This document shows, piece after piece, positions 17,751 through 25,648 of a stretch of 32,617 nt of DNA. The stretch's first letter is position 1. Each line of letters opens with the position of its first letter. The notes below the pieces were generated by a model, which saw only the letters and a list, made by a program, of their open reading frames with translations, searched no databases and was not told the origin of the DNA. The position numbers were made by a program, and so were the translations under genes. The stretch is taken from the NCBI RefSeq assembly GCF_000517545.1, contig NZ_BAIV01000040.1:1-32617 (forward strand), written 5' to 3'. This DNA comes from Bacteroides reticulotermitis JCM 10512 (GTDB taxonomy: Bacteria; Bacteroidota; Bacteroidia; Bacteroidales; Bacteroidaceae).

Positions 17751-18416
17751 ATGAATCTTCAAGAACAACTGAAAGATATTAAAACACAGCTCCGACTCTC
17801 TATGAATGGGGCTGTGTCCCAAAGTATGCGTGAGAAGGGCTTGGTTTATAAACTTAATTTCGGGGTCGAATTGCCGCGCGTCAAGATGATTGCATCTCAT
17901 TATGAAAAGAATCACGATTTGGCACAGGCTTTATGGAAAGAGAACATCCGCGAATGTAAAATATTGGCTACGATGTTGCAGCCGATTGATACGTTCTTTC
18001 CTGAAATAGCCGATATATGGGTTGAAGATATTCAGAATATTGAAATAGCTGAATTGGCCTGTATGAATTTGTTTCAAGATCTACCTTATGCGTCTGCCAA
18101 GTCTTTTCACTGGATAGCTGATGAGCGGGAATATGTACAGACATGTGGTTTCCTAACCGCAGCTCGTTTGTTAATGAAAAAGGGAGATATGTCCGAGCGT
18201 GCATCCGGAGAGTTGTTGGATCAGGCTATCTGTTCCATCTCTTCCGAAAGCTACCATGTGCGTAACGCTGCGATGCTGGTCATTCGTAGATATATGCAGC
18301 ATAGCGAGAATCATGCTTTTCAGGTTTGTCGCTTGGTAGAAGGAATGGCCGACTCACAGGTTGAGGCCGAACAATTGCTTTATCACATGGTAAAAGCAGA
18401 AATTTCCACAGACTAA
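17751..18416 (+). CDS. AlkD-like DNA alkylation repair protein
   Basis: A 221-residue all-helical protein resembling the DNA alkylation repair (AlkD/AlkC) family. Helical HEAT-like pairs run through the whole length, with no signal peptide. AlkD-type enzymes are glycosylases that remove 3- or 7-alkylpurines. Assignment rests on overall resemblance, for example ALWKENIRECKILATML and YHVRNAAMLVIRR, not on a catalytic motif I can point to, so it could instead be a non-catalytic HEAT protein. It starts 7 nt after the DPP III stop and is very probably cotranscribed and translationally coupled with it, an unexpected pairing. Confidence 0.7.
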   Translation: MNLQEQLKDIKTQLRLSMNGAVSQSMREKGLVYKLNFGVELPRVKMIASHYEKNHDLAQALWKENIRECKILATMLQPIDTFFPEIADIWVEDIQNIEIAELACMNLFQDLPYASAKSFHWIADEREYVQTCGFLTAARLLMKKGDMSERASGELLDQAICSISSESYHVRNAAMLVIRRYMQHSENHAFQVCRLVEGMADSQVEAEQLLYHMVKAEISTD

Positions 18417-18425
18417 CCTGGGTAA

Positions 18426-18481
18426 CCGCCACAAAGGAAGTGAGTGAAAACTTTGTAGAAGTGTGTATCACTTTGTGGCGG
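18426..18481. repeat. 11-bp inverted repeat between the AlkD-like and fur-like genes
   Basis: CCGCCACAAAG (18426-18436) is matched perfectly by CTTTGTGGCGG (18471-18481), with a 34-nt loop. It begins 9 nt after the AlkD-like stop. The sequence after it is A-rich and then T-rich, so it may be a terminator with a long loop, but the T run is not immediate. Confidence 0.5.
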
Positions 18482-18505
18482 ATTTAAAAAAACTTCTTTT
18501 TATCA

Positions 18506-18535
18506 TTTGCTTTCCACAAAAAACGATTAACTTTG
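18506..18535 (+). promoter_or_regulatory. promoter of the fur-like/purA operon
   Basis: TTTG (18506-18509) and TAACTTTG (18528-18535) match both Bacteroides boxes exactly with 18 nt between. The transcript would start near 18542, which rules out the upstream ATG at 18463 and fixes the start at 18559. Confidence 0.75.
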
Positions 18536-18558
18536 TTGGCGCAAATTTTGTGCTGCTG

Positions 18559-19047
18559 ATGGAAACTCAAAACGTGAAAGATACAGTAAGGCAGATATTC
18601 ACCGAATATCTAACAGCGAACGGGCATCGTAAGACTCCCGAGCGTTTTGCTATACTCGATACTATCTACTCCATTGACGGACATTTTGATATCGACATGC
18701 TCTATTTGCGTATGATGGATCAGGAAAACTTCCGGGTAAGTAGAGCCACTCTCTATAATACCATCATTCTCTTAATCAATGCACGGCTGATCATCAAGCA
18801 TCAGTTTGGCACCTCTTCTCAATACGAAAAATCTTATAACCGCGATACACACCATCATCAGATATGTATGCAATGCGGCAAGGTGACAGAGTTTCAGAAC
18901 GAAGGCTTACAGAAAGCCATTGAGAACACGAAGCTTAGTCGCTTCCAACTTTCGCATTATTCCTTGTACATCTATGGGATTTGTAGCAAGTGTGACCGAG
19001 CAAACAAACGGAAAAAAGTTAATAATAACAATAAGAAAGAAAAATGA
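18559..19047 (+). CDS. Fur-family metal-responsive regulator
   Basis: A 162-residue cytoplasmic repressor of the Fur/PerR/Zur family. The N-terminal winged helix includes GHRKTPERFAILDTIYS and VSRATLYNTIILL, the recognition-helix region. The dimerisation part has the His-rich RDTHHHQICMQCGK and a C-terminal CSKC, so both CxxC pairs of the structural zinc site are present. The tail is Lys/Asn-rich. Which metal or oxidant it senses cannot be told from sequence. The start is set after the promoter (see 18506-18535). The stop overlaps the purA start as ATGA (19044-19047), so the two are translated as a coupled pair, and the regulator's level would track adenylate synthesis. Confidence 0.88.
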   Translation: METQNVKDTVRQIFTEYLTANGHRKTPERFAILDTIYSIDGHFDIDMLYLRMMDQENFRVSRATLYNTIILLINARLIIKHQFGTSSQYEKSYNRDTHHHQICMQCGKVTEFQNEGLQKAIENTKLSRFQLSHYSLYIYGICSKCDRANKRKKVNNNNKKEK

Positions 19048-20315
19048 AAGTAGATGTTCTATTAGGATTACAATGGGGCGACGAGGGTAAAGGTAAAGTC
19101 GTCGACGTTTTAACACCTAAGTATGATGTAGTGGCTCGTTTTCAGGGTGGACCGAATGCCGGTCATACACTTGAATTTGAAGGACAGAAGTATGTACTTC
19201 GTTCCATTCCTTCCGGCATTTTTCAAGGAGATAAGGTTAATATTATAGGTAATGGGGTAGTGCTCGATCCGGCTTTGTTCAAAGCTGAAGCCGAGTCGTT
19301 GGAAGCCTCGGGACATGCATTGAAAGATCGTTTGCATATTTCGAAGAAGGCGCATCTCATTCTTCCTACACACCGTTTGCTGGATGCTGCTTATGAAGCA
19401 GCTAAGGGAGATGCCAAAGTAGGAACAACCGGAAAGGGTATCGGACCGACTTATACGGATAAAGTCAGCCGTAACGGTGTGCGTGTAGGCGATATTCTCG
19501 ACCACTTCGAACAAAAATATACTGCTGCTAAAGCTCGTCATGAACAAATTCTGAAAAGTCTGAATTACGAATACGACTTGACCGAACTGGAAAAGACATG
19601 GTTAGAGGGAATTGAGTATTTGAAGCAATTCCACTTGGTAGATAGCGAACATGAAATCAATAACCTGCTGAAAGACGAAAAGAGTATCCTTTGCGAAGGA
19701 GCTCAAGGCACGATGCTCGATGTCGATTTTGGTTCATATCCGTTTGTGACTTCTTCCAATACCGTTTGTGCCGGTGCTTGTACCGGACTGGGTGTTGCTC
19801 CTAATCGCATTGGAGAAGTATACGGCATATTTAAAGCATATTGTACCCGTGTAGGTGCAGGACCGTTCCCTACCGAACTTTTTGATGAGACCGGTGATAA
19901 AATGTGCACAATCGGGCATGAATTCGGATCTGTAACCGGACGCAAGCGTCGTTGTGGCTGGATCGATCTTGTTGCATTGAAGTATTCCGTCATGATTAAT
20001 GGGGTTACCAAGCTGATTATGATGAAGAGTGATGTACTCGACACGTTCGAAACAATCAAAGCTTGTGTGGCCTATAAAGTGAATGGCGAAGAAGTAGATT
20101 ATTTCCCGTATGACATCACCGAAGGTGTAGAGCCTGTATATGTAGAATTGCCGGGATGGGGGATTGATATGACAACTATGCAAAGCGAAGATGAGTTCCC
20201 AGAAGAATTCAATGCGTATCTGACATTCCTCGAAGAGCAATTAGACGTACAGATTAAGATTGTTTCTGTTGGTCCGGATAGAGATCAGACCATTGAACGT
20301 TATACGGAAGAGTAA
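19044..20315 (+). CDS. purA: adenylosuccinate synthetase
   Basis: First committed step from IMP to AMP: IMP, aspartate and GTP give adenylosuccinate. It has 423 residues, normal length. The GTP- and IMP-binding signature QWGDEGKGK (10-18) contains the catalytic Asp13. His41 lies in GGPNAGHT. The GTTGKGIGPTY loop is at 128-137. It overlaps the fur-like gene by 4 nt, so it depends on the same promoter. A hairpin follows about 140 nt downstream. Confidence 0.95.
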   Translation: MKVDVLLGLQWGDEGKGKVVDVLTPKYDVVARFQGGPNAGHTLEFEGQKYVLRSIPSGIFQGDKVNIIGNGVVLDPALFKAEAESLEASGHALKDRLHISKKAHLILPTHRLLDAAYEAAKGDAKVGTTGKGIGPTYTDKVSRNGVRVGDILDHFEQKYTAAKARHEQILKSLNYEYDLTELEKTWLEGIEYLKQFHLVDSEHEINNLLKDEKSILCEGAQGTMLDVDFGSYPFVTSSNTVCAGACTGLGVAPNRIGEVYGIFKAYCTRVGAGPFPTELFDETGDKMCTIGHEFGSVTGRKRRCGWIDLVALKYSVMINGVTKLIMMKSDVLDTFETIKACVAYKVNGEEVDYFPYDITEGVEPVYVELPGWGIDMTTMQSEDEFPEEFNAYLTFLEEQLDVQIKIVSVGPDRDQTIERYTEE

Positions 20316-20454
20316 AAATACTTTCTTCAACTTTATTACTGTCAAGTTCAGGCGCTACCGGAAGCAATTAAATAGTAAGTTGCCTTGCTTGCTTCTTCGA
20401 AAGGAGCGAATAGCACCGAATAGGAAAGGACATCGAGTTGAATCGAACTGATAG

Positions 20455-20515
20455 GTAAGAATAAGATAAGTGAAAAGACGAATGTCCGGCTTGTTTTATT
20501 CTTACTTGTCTTTTT
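20455..20515 (+). terminator. candidate terminator after purA
   Basis: GTAAGAATAA (20455-20464) pairs with TTATTCTTAC (20496-20505). A T-rich stretch with a TTTTT run follows at 20510-20515. It is far (about 140 nt) from the purA stop and its long loop makes it weaker than others here. Confidence 0.5.
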
Positions 20516-20601
20516 AGGCATTAAGTCCTATAATAGTATGTCTTTTAGCTAATTCTTCCTAAAACCTGAATGAAACTATTCTGCCATTGCCGGTTTCCTC
20601 T

Positions 20602-20609
20602 TATTTTTG
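20602..20609 (+). promoter_or_regulatory. -7 box upstream of the zinc metallopeptidase gene
   Basis: TATTTTTG matches TAnnTTTG exactly, about 51 nt before the start codon. No -33 TTTG lies at the right distance. Confidence 0.4.
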
Positions 20610-20659
20610 GCAGACAATTTGTTCATAGATTAATAGTAAACCAAAAAGAATAAGAAATT

Positions 20660-21355
20660 ATGGGAAATGGAATGATAGGAATTCAATGGATTATTTTTAT
20701 CGGTGTAGCTCTGGTCAGCTGGCTGGTACAGATGAACTTGCAGAGTAAGTTCAAGAAGTATTCCAAGATTGCTACCGGAAATGGAATGACAGGACGTGAC
20801 GTGGCTTTGAAGATGTTACACGATAATGGTATTTATGATGTAGAGGTGACACATACGCCGGGAAAACTGACCGACCATTATAATCCTGCCAATAAGACAG
20901 TCAATTTGAGTGAAGGAGTTTATGAGAGTAATAGCATTATGGCTGCCGCCGTTGCTGCCCATGAATGTGGACACGCTGTGCAGCATGCACGTATGTATGC
21001 ACCGCTGAAGATGCGTAGTGCTTTGGTACCTGTGGTTAACTTTGCCTCCTCCATCATGACTTGGGTTTTGCTGGGTGGTATTTTGTTGATAAACTCATTC
21101 CCACAGTTGTTGTTAGCCGGTATCATTTTGTTTGCGGCAACTACTCTGTTCAGCTTTATCACATTGCCGGTCGAGATTAATGCTAGTAAACGTGCCTTGG
21201 TATGGTTGAGTTCATCGGGCATCACCAATTCATTTAATCATTCTCAGGCTGAAGATGCCTTGCGCTCGGCTGCATATACCTATGTCGTGGCTGCACTCGG
21301 ATCCTTGGCTACCCTGGTCTACTATATCATGATTTTCATGGGTAGAAGAGATTAA
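20660..21355 (+). CDS. membrane zinc metallopeptidase, YugP family
   Basis: A 231-residue integral membrane protein. The first helix (residues about 8-26) is followed by a cytoplasmic or lumenal segment that includes HECGH (101-105), the HEXXH zinc motif that defines the family. Two or three hydrophobic helices follow (about residues 120-165) and one more near the C-terminus. The substrate is unknown; homologues are widespread and poorly characterised. It has its own terminator. It is likely single-gene, since purA and hisS are separated by terminators. Confidence 0.85.
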   Translation: MGNGMIGIQWIIFIGVALVSWLVQMNLQSKFKKYSKIATGNGMTGRDVALKMLHDNGIYDVEVTHTPGKLTDHYNPANKTVNLSEGVYESNSIMAAAVAAHECGHAVQHARMYAPLKMRSALVPVVNFASSIMTWVLLGGILLINSFPQLLLAGIILFAATTLFSFITLPVEINASKRALVWLSSSGITNSFNHSQAEDALRSAAYTYVVAALGSLATLVYYIMIFMGRRD

Positions 21356-21377
21356 TGATTCAGCATTTAACGGATTG

Positions 21378-21425
21378 AAACAAGAGCCTGATGTTTATTT
21401 AAGACATTAGGCTCTTGTTTTTTTC
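21378..21425 (+). terminator. terminator after the zinc metallopeptidase gene
   Basis: A 17-bp stem pairs 21378-21394 with 21404-21420, with a short loop, followed by TTTTT. It lies about 23 nt after the stop codon. Confidence 0.88.
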
Positions 21426-21458
21426 GAGCATTAGCAAGCTTTGCTCGGAAATTTGGTG

Positions 21459-21466
21459 TAAATTTG
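21459..21466 (+). promoter_or_regulatory. -7 box for hisS
   Basis: TAAATTTG matches TAnnTTTG exactly, 29 nt upstream of the hisS ATG. The nearest TTTG (21440-21443) is only 15 nt upstream, short of the usual spacing. Confidence 0.55.
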
Positions 21467-21495
21467 CACACTTAAATTCTAAATAAGTAATTATT

Positions 21496-22860
21496 ATGGC
21501 AGCAAAACCTGGTATACCTAAAGGAACACGTGACTTTTCGCCGGTTGAAATGGCGAAGCGTAACTATATATTCAATACGATTCGTGACGTATATCATCTG
21601 TACGGTTTCCAGCAAATAGAGACTCCGGCTATGGAGATGCTTTCTACTTTGATGGGAAAGTACGGTGACGAAGGCGATAAACTACTTTTCAAAATCCAGA
21701 ATTCCGGTGATTACTTTTCCGGTTTAACAGACGAGGAGTTACTTAGTCGTAACGCGGCCAAGTTAGCTAGTAAATTCTGTGAAAAGGGATTACGCTATGA
21801 TTTGACTGTCCCCTTTGCTCGTTATGTGGTGATGCACCGTGACGAAATAACATTTCCATTTAAACGTTACCAGATTCAGCCGGTTTGGCGTGCCGACCGC
21901 CCGCAAAAGGGACGTTACCGCGAGTTCTATCAGTGCGATGCCGATGTTGTAGGAAGTGATTCGCTGCTGAACGAAGTAGAATTGATGCAAATTGTCGACA
22001 CGGTATTTAGCCGGTTTGGTATTCGCGTATGCATCAAGATAAATAACCGTAAGATTCTGTCCGGTATTGCCGAGATCATTGGTGAAGCTGATAAGATTGT
22101 TGACATCACCGTTGCCATCGACAAATTGGACAAGATCGGTTTGGATAATGTCAATACTGAGTTGAGAGAGAAAGGTATCAGTGATGAGGCCATAGCTAAA
22201 TTACAACCGATCATATTACTTAGCGGAAGCAATACGGAAAAGTTGGAAACTTTAAAGAACGTTTTGTCTGCTAGCGAAATAGGCATGGCGGGTGTTGAAG
22301 AGAGCGAGTTTATTCTCAGCACTTTGCATACCATGGGCTTACAAAATCCAATCGAGCTCGATCTCACGTTAGCTCGTGGCTTGAACTATTACACAGGAGC
22401 TATTTTCGAAGTAAAGGCATTGGACGTGCAGATTGGAAGCATCACCGGTGGTGGCCGCTATGATAATCTGACCGGTGTATTCGGAATGTCCGGTGTGTCG
22501 GGAGTCGGTATCTCTTTTGGTGCAGACCGTATCTTCGATGTATTAAATCAATTGGATCTTTATCCCAAAGAAGCAGTCAACGGTACGGAAGTACTATTTA
22601 TTAATTTCGGAGCAAAGGAAGCCGCCTATTCGATGAATGTTTTGATGCAAGTGCGTGCTGCCGGTATCTGTGCGGAGCTATTTCCTGATGCGGCGAAGAT
22701 GAAGAAGCAAATGAGCTATGCCAATGCCAAAAGCATACCTTTTGTTGCTATTGTAGGCGAAAATGAGATGGCCGAAGGTAAACTGATGCTGAAGAATATG
22801 GAGTCAGGTGATCAAAGCCTTGTTACTGCGAATGAACTGATTGCAGTCGTAAAGAAGTAA
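21496..22860 (+). CDS. hisS: histidyl-tRNA synthetase
   Basis: Class II aminoacyl-tRNA synthetase that charges tRNA-His. It has 454 residues. The catalytic core has motif 2 with the loop from FKRYQIQPVWR to YREFYQCD (122-148). The histidine-binding LARGLNYYTG (292-301) and the class II GGGRYDNL (318-325) are intact. The C-terminal anticodon-binding domain follows. It is a single gene between two terminators. Confidence 0.95.
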   Translation: MAAKPGIPKGTRDFSPVEMAKRNYIFNTIRDVYHLYGFQQIETPAMEMLSTLMGKYGDEGDKLLFKIQNSGDYFSGLTDEELLSRNAAKLASKFCEKGLRYDLTVPFARYVVMHRDEITFPFKRYQIQPVWRADRPQKGRYREFYQCDADVVGSDSLLNEVELMQIVDTVFSRFGIRVCIKINNRKILSGIAEIIGEADKIVDITVAIDKLDKIGLDNVNTELREKGISDEAIAKLQPIILLSGSNTEKLETLKNVLSASEIGMAGVEESEFILSTLHTMGLQNPIELDLTLARGLNYYTGAIFEVKALDVQIGSITGGGRYDNLTGVFGMSGVSGVGISFGADRIFDVLNQLDLYPKEAVNGTEVLFINFGAKEAAYSMNVLMQVRAAGICAELFPDAAKMKKQMSYANAKSIPFVAIVGENEMAEGKLMLKNMESGDQSLVTANELIAVVKK

Positions 22861-22883
22861 ACGATTTACTGCTAACTTTATAC

Positions 22884-22940
22884 AGAATCCCTGTCTTACT
22901 AAAGCAACGGCTTGGCAGTAAAGACAGGGATTCTTGCTTT
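22884..22940. terminator. shared bidirectional terminator of hisS and hydF
   Basis: A perfect 14-bp stem, AGAATCCCTGTCTT (22884-22897) with its complement (22921-22934), followed by T-rich sequence on the plus strand. It serves convergent hisS and the minus-strand hydrogenase operon, whose hydF stop lies at 22941. Confidence 0.8.
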
Positions 22941-24149
22941 TTAATATTTTATTTTATCCAGTATGCCACTTAAGCAAGCGATTGTAACTCCGTAATTGGT
23001 CATTGGAATAGCTTGTTGCTTGGCACTTTCGGTGCGGCTTAATACGAACTTCCGATTAAACATGCAGGCACCGCAATGAATGATGAGTGAATAAGGACTC
23101 AGATCATCGGGGAAATCACTTCCGGCTACAATATATATCCGGAGGCCTTCACCTATCTTATTTCGTAAGAGGCGAGGAATTTTCACTCTTCCAATGTCTT
23201 CGGATAGCGGAGCATGCGTACAAGCTTCGGCTATCAATACCCGGGAATCCTCTTTCAACCTACTGATGGCTGCCACACTCTCTACATAATATTCGATATC
23301 TCCTTTATATGCGGCGAATAACACCGAAAAGGAAGTAAGCATACTTGCAGCCGGTTTCTGTTCATAAACCGTTTGGAACACTTGTGAGTCGGTAATAATT
23401 AGTTTGGGCGGGTAAGATAAAGCTTGCAGAGTTTGCGCTAGCTTATCTGTTGTACAACTCATTACGAGGCACTTCTTATCCAATAACTCGCGGAGCGTTT
23501 GTACTTGTGGCAAAATTAACCGTCCTTTGGGGGCCTGAATATCTTGTGGCATAACAAGCAGTACCAAATCATTCTCCGCAACTAAATTGTTCGTGATAGT
23601 CTGTTGTCCAAAGTCACTCGGGAGGTTTTTGAGTATCGCCTGCCGGATTTGTTCCATACCCAATTTCGTCTGAGCACTGACAAGAAGCGGGCGCACTCCG
23701 TAATGTTGTTCTATTTGTGCGGCTACTACCTCACTGTTTTTCCGCACGTCGATCTTATTGAGCAGTAGAATTACCGGAATGTTCTTTCTTTTCAACTCCT
23801 CAATCCACTGTTTTTCAAGTACACTGGCAGAGGGTGATAAGATGGCTTCATCTTCACAAAGAAATAGAGCTAAATCAGCTTTCTCGATTGTTTTCAAGGT
23901 TCGCGCTATGCGCATCTGTCCGAGTTCTCCCTCATCATCAAATCCCGGAGTATCGATAAAGAGGCAGGGGCCAATGCCGTGAATCTCCATAGCCTTGGCT
24001 ACTGGATCAGTCGTTGTTCCCGGTGTGTCAGATACCAGCGCGGTATCTTGCCCCGTTAATGCATTAATTAAAGAAGACTTACCACTGTTTCGCCGTCCGA
24101 AAAGAGCGATGTGGAGTCTGTTGGAATTCGGAGTATGAGTTAAGCTCAT
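22941..24149 (-). CDS. hydF: [FeFe]-hydrogenase maturation GTPase HydF
   Basis: Scaffold GTPase that assembles the 2Fe subcluster and hands it to the apo-hydrogenase. It has 402 residues. The G domain is visible: GRRNSGKS (18-25), DTPG (66-69) and NKID (131-134). The C-terminal cluster-binding site follows the HydF pattern, His312 (CTHAP), then His358-Cys359 and Cys362 (HCGAC). It is the last gene of the operon, 71 nt after hydG. The reading frame is intact. Confidence 0.93.
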   Translation of the reverse strand: MSLTHTPNSNRLHIALFGRRNSGKSSLINALTGQDTALVSDTPGTTTDPVAKAMEIHGIGPCLFIDTPGFDDEGELGQMRIARTLKTIEKADLALFLCEDEAILSPSASVLEKQWIEELKRKNIPVILLLNKIDVRKNSEVVAAQIEQHYGVRPLLVSAQTKLGMEQIRQAILKNLPSDFGQQTITNNLVAENDLVLLVMPQDIQAPKGRLILPQVQTLRELLDKKCLVMSCTTDKLAQTLQALSYPPKLIITDSQVFQTVYEQKPAASMLTSFSVLFAAYKGDIEYYVESVAAISRLKEDSRVLIAEACTHAPLSEDIGRVKIPRLLRNKIGEGLRIYIVAGSDFPDDLSPYSLIIHCGACMFNRKFVLSRTESAKQQAIPMTNYGVTIACLSGILDKIKY

Positions 24150-24220
24150 TTGAGTTCGAATTAAAGTTGAGTGATGTATAATGATTCCTTAATGCCGGGT
24201 AGAGGATTTAACTCTGCCGA

Positions 24221-25648
24221 TTAAAAGCGGAAATCTCTTTGCCCGTTGGCTATCTCTTTCAGGTTGCGGATGGCTATATCCCGAATTTTAGGATTTGGAA
24301 TCCGATCTGTTTCTTGTGCGATCAATGCCATACCTTTTTGCCGGGTGTCTGCCGATGCATAATCTTCCAGATATTCTTTAAGCGTCATTAGGGCGTTCGG
24401 AGCACAACAATTGGCAATCTGTCCCGATTTAGCTAACGCCATGAATCGGTCTCCCGTTCGCCCTTCCCGGTAGCAGGCCGTGCAGAAACTGGGAATATAT
24501 CCTAGTTCGAGCAACCAGTTGACTACCTCGTCCAGCGTTCTTGTATCGCTGACATCAAACTGCGCCGAATTATTTTCCGCTTTTTCCTTTTCGGCATATC
24601 CGCCAACACTGGTACGCGATCCGCCACTCAGTTGAGAGACACCCAAACGAAGCACCTTTTCGCGGGAGGCTTGTGATTCACGTGTTGAAACAATCATGCC
24701 GGCATAAGGTACGGCGATCCGGATCACCGCGACTATTTTGCTGAATACTTCGTCTGAGATTGAGTTGGGGAAGTCGCCCGCATCAATATCGTCTGCGGAA
24801 CAGATGCGTGGCACGCTAATGGTATGCGGCCCCACACCGAATCGGGCTTCCAGATGCTCGGCATGCATCAACAGTCCGGCAAAATCGTATCGGTAAGTAT
24901 TCAATCCGAACAGGACCCCGATTCCCACATCATCTATGCCGCCTTCCATTGCACGGTCCATTGCTTCGGTATGATAAGCATAGTTGCTTTTTGGACCGCT
25001 GGGGTGTAACGTCTCATAGTTTTCTTTGTGGTAAGTCTCTTGAAATAAGATATACGTACCGATACCCGCCTCTTTCAGCCGGCGATAATTCTCCACGGTC
25101 GTAGCAGCGATATTCACATTGACTCTGCGGATTGCTCCGTTCTTATGTTTTATGTCGTATATCGTTTGAATAGATTCCAGTATATATTCAATCGGATTGA
25201 GCGTAGGATGCTCGCCTGCTTCAAGCGCCAGGCGTTTGTGCCCCATATCTTGTAAAGCGATTACTTCCCGGCGTATTTCATCCTGTGTCAGCCGCTTGCG
25301 CGAAATCGTTTTGTTCTTAGCATGGTAAGGGCAATATATACAGCCGTTCACACAGTAATTCGAAAGATAGAGCGGTGCGAACATTACGATTCGGTTGCCG
25401 TATATGTTCTGTTTAATCTCTTGGGCCAGCTTGAAGATTCGCTCTACCAGATCAGGCTCGTTGCATTCCAGTAATACGGCCGCTTCCCGATGTGTGAGCC
25501 CTTTGCATAGAGCCGCTTTCTCGATCAACTCCTCAATGAGTGCTCGATCATTCTTGTGCACTTGTGCATACTCCAAAGTCTCCAGAATCTCTTCGTGATG
25601 AATAAAATCTTCTGCTTTGGATGAGTTTGCTCTGTACTTATGTATCAT
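24221..25648 (-). CDS. hydG: [FeFe]-hydrogenase maturase HydG (tyrosine lyase)
   Basis: Radical SAM enzyme that splits tyrosine to give the CO and cyanide ligands of the H-cluster. It has 475 residues. The SAM cluster motif CVNGCIYC supplies Cys99, Cys103 and Cys106 (CxxxCxxC). The auxiliary cluster that binds the dangler iron is in CTACYREG (Cys389, Cys392) with a further Cys pair in NCCAPN (414-415). The start overlaps the hydE stop as ATGA at 25645-25648, indicating coupling. Confidence 0.94.
   Translation of the reverse strand: MIHKYRANSSKAEDFIHHEEILETLEYAQVHKNDRALIEELIEKAALCKGLTHREAAVLLECNEPDLVERIFKLAQEIKQNIYGNRIVMFAPLYLSNYCVNGCIYCPYHAKNKTISRKRLTQDEIRREVIALQDMGHKRLALEAGEHPTLNPIEYILESIQTIYDIKHKNGAIRRVNVNIAATTVENYRRLKEAGIGTYILFQETYHKENYETLHPSGPKSNYAYHTEAMDRAMEGGIDDVGIGVLFGLNTYRYDFAGLLMHAEHLEARFGVGPHTISVPRICSADDIDAGDFPNSISDEVFSKIVAVIRIAVPYAGMIVSTRESQASREKVLRLGVSQLSGGSRTSVGGYAEKEKAENNSAQFDVSDTRTLDEVVNWLLELGYIPSFCTACYREGRTGDRFMALAKSGQIANCCAPNALMTLKEYLEDYASADTRQKGMALIAQETDRIPNPKIRDIAIRNLKEIANGQRDFRF

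Larger units (their letters stand above)
20316..20659. other. intergenic region after purA
   Basis: Contains a candidate terminator for purA (20455-20515) and a -7 box for the next gene (20602-20609). No coding ORF or conserved RNA was recognised. An ORF that extends out of purA in another frame (20260-20451) looks accidental. Confidence 0.5.

Noticed and set aside
18463..18558. N-terminal extension of the Fur-family gene
   Set aside because: It lies mostly upstream of the predicted promoter and adds a hydrophobic segment foreign to Fur proteins.
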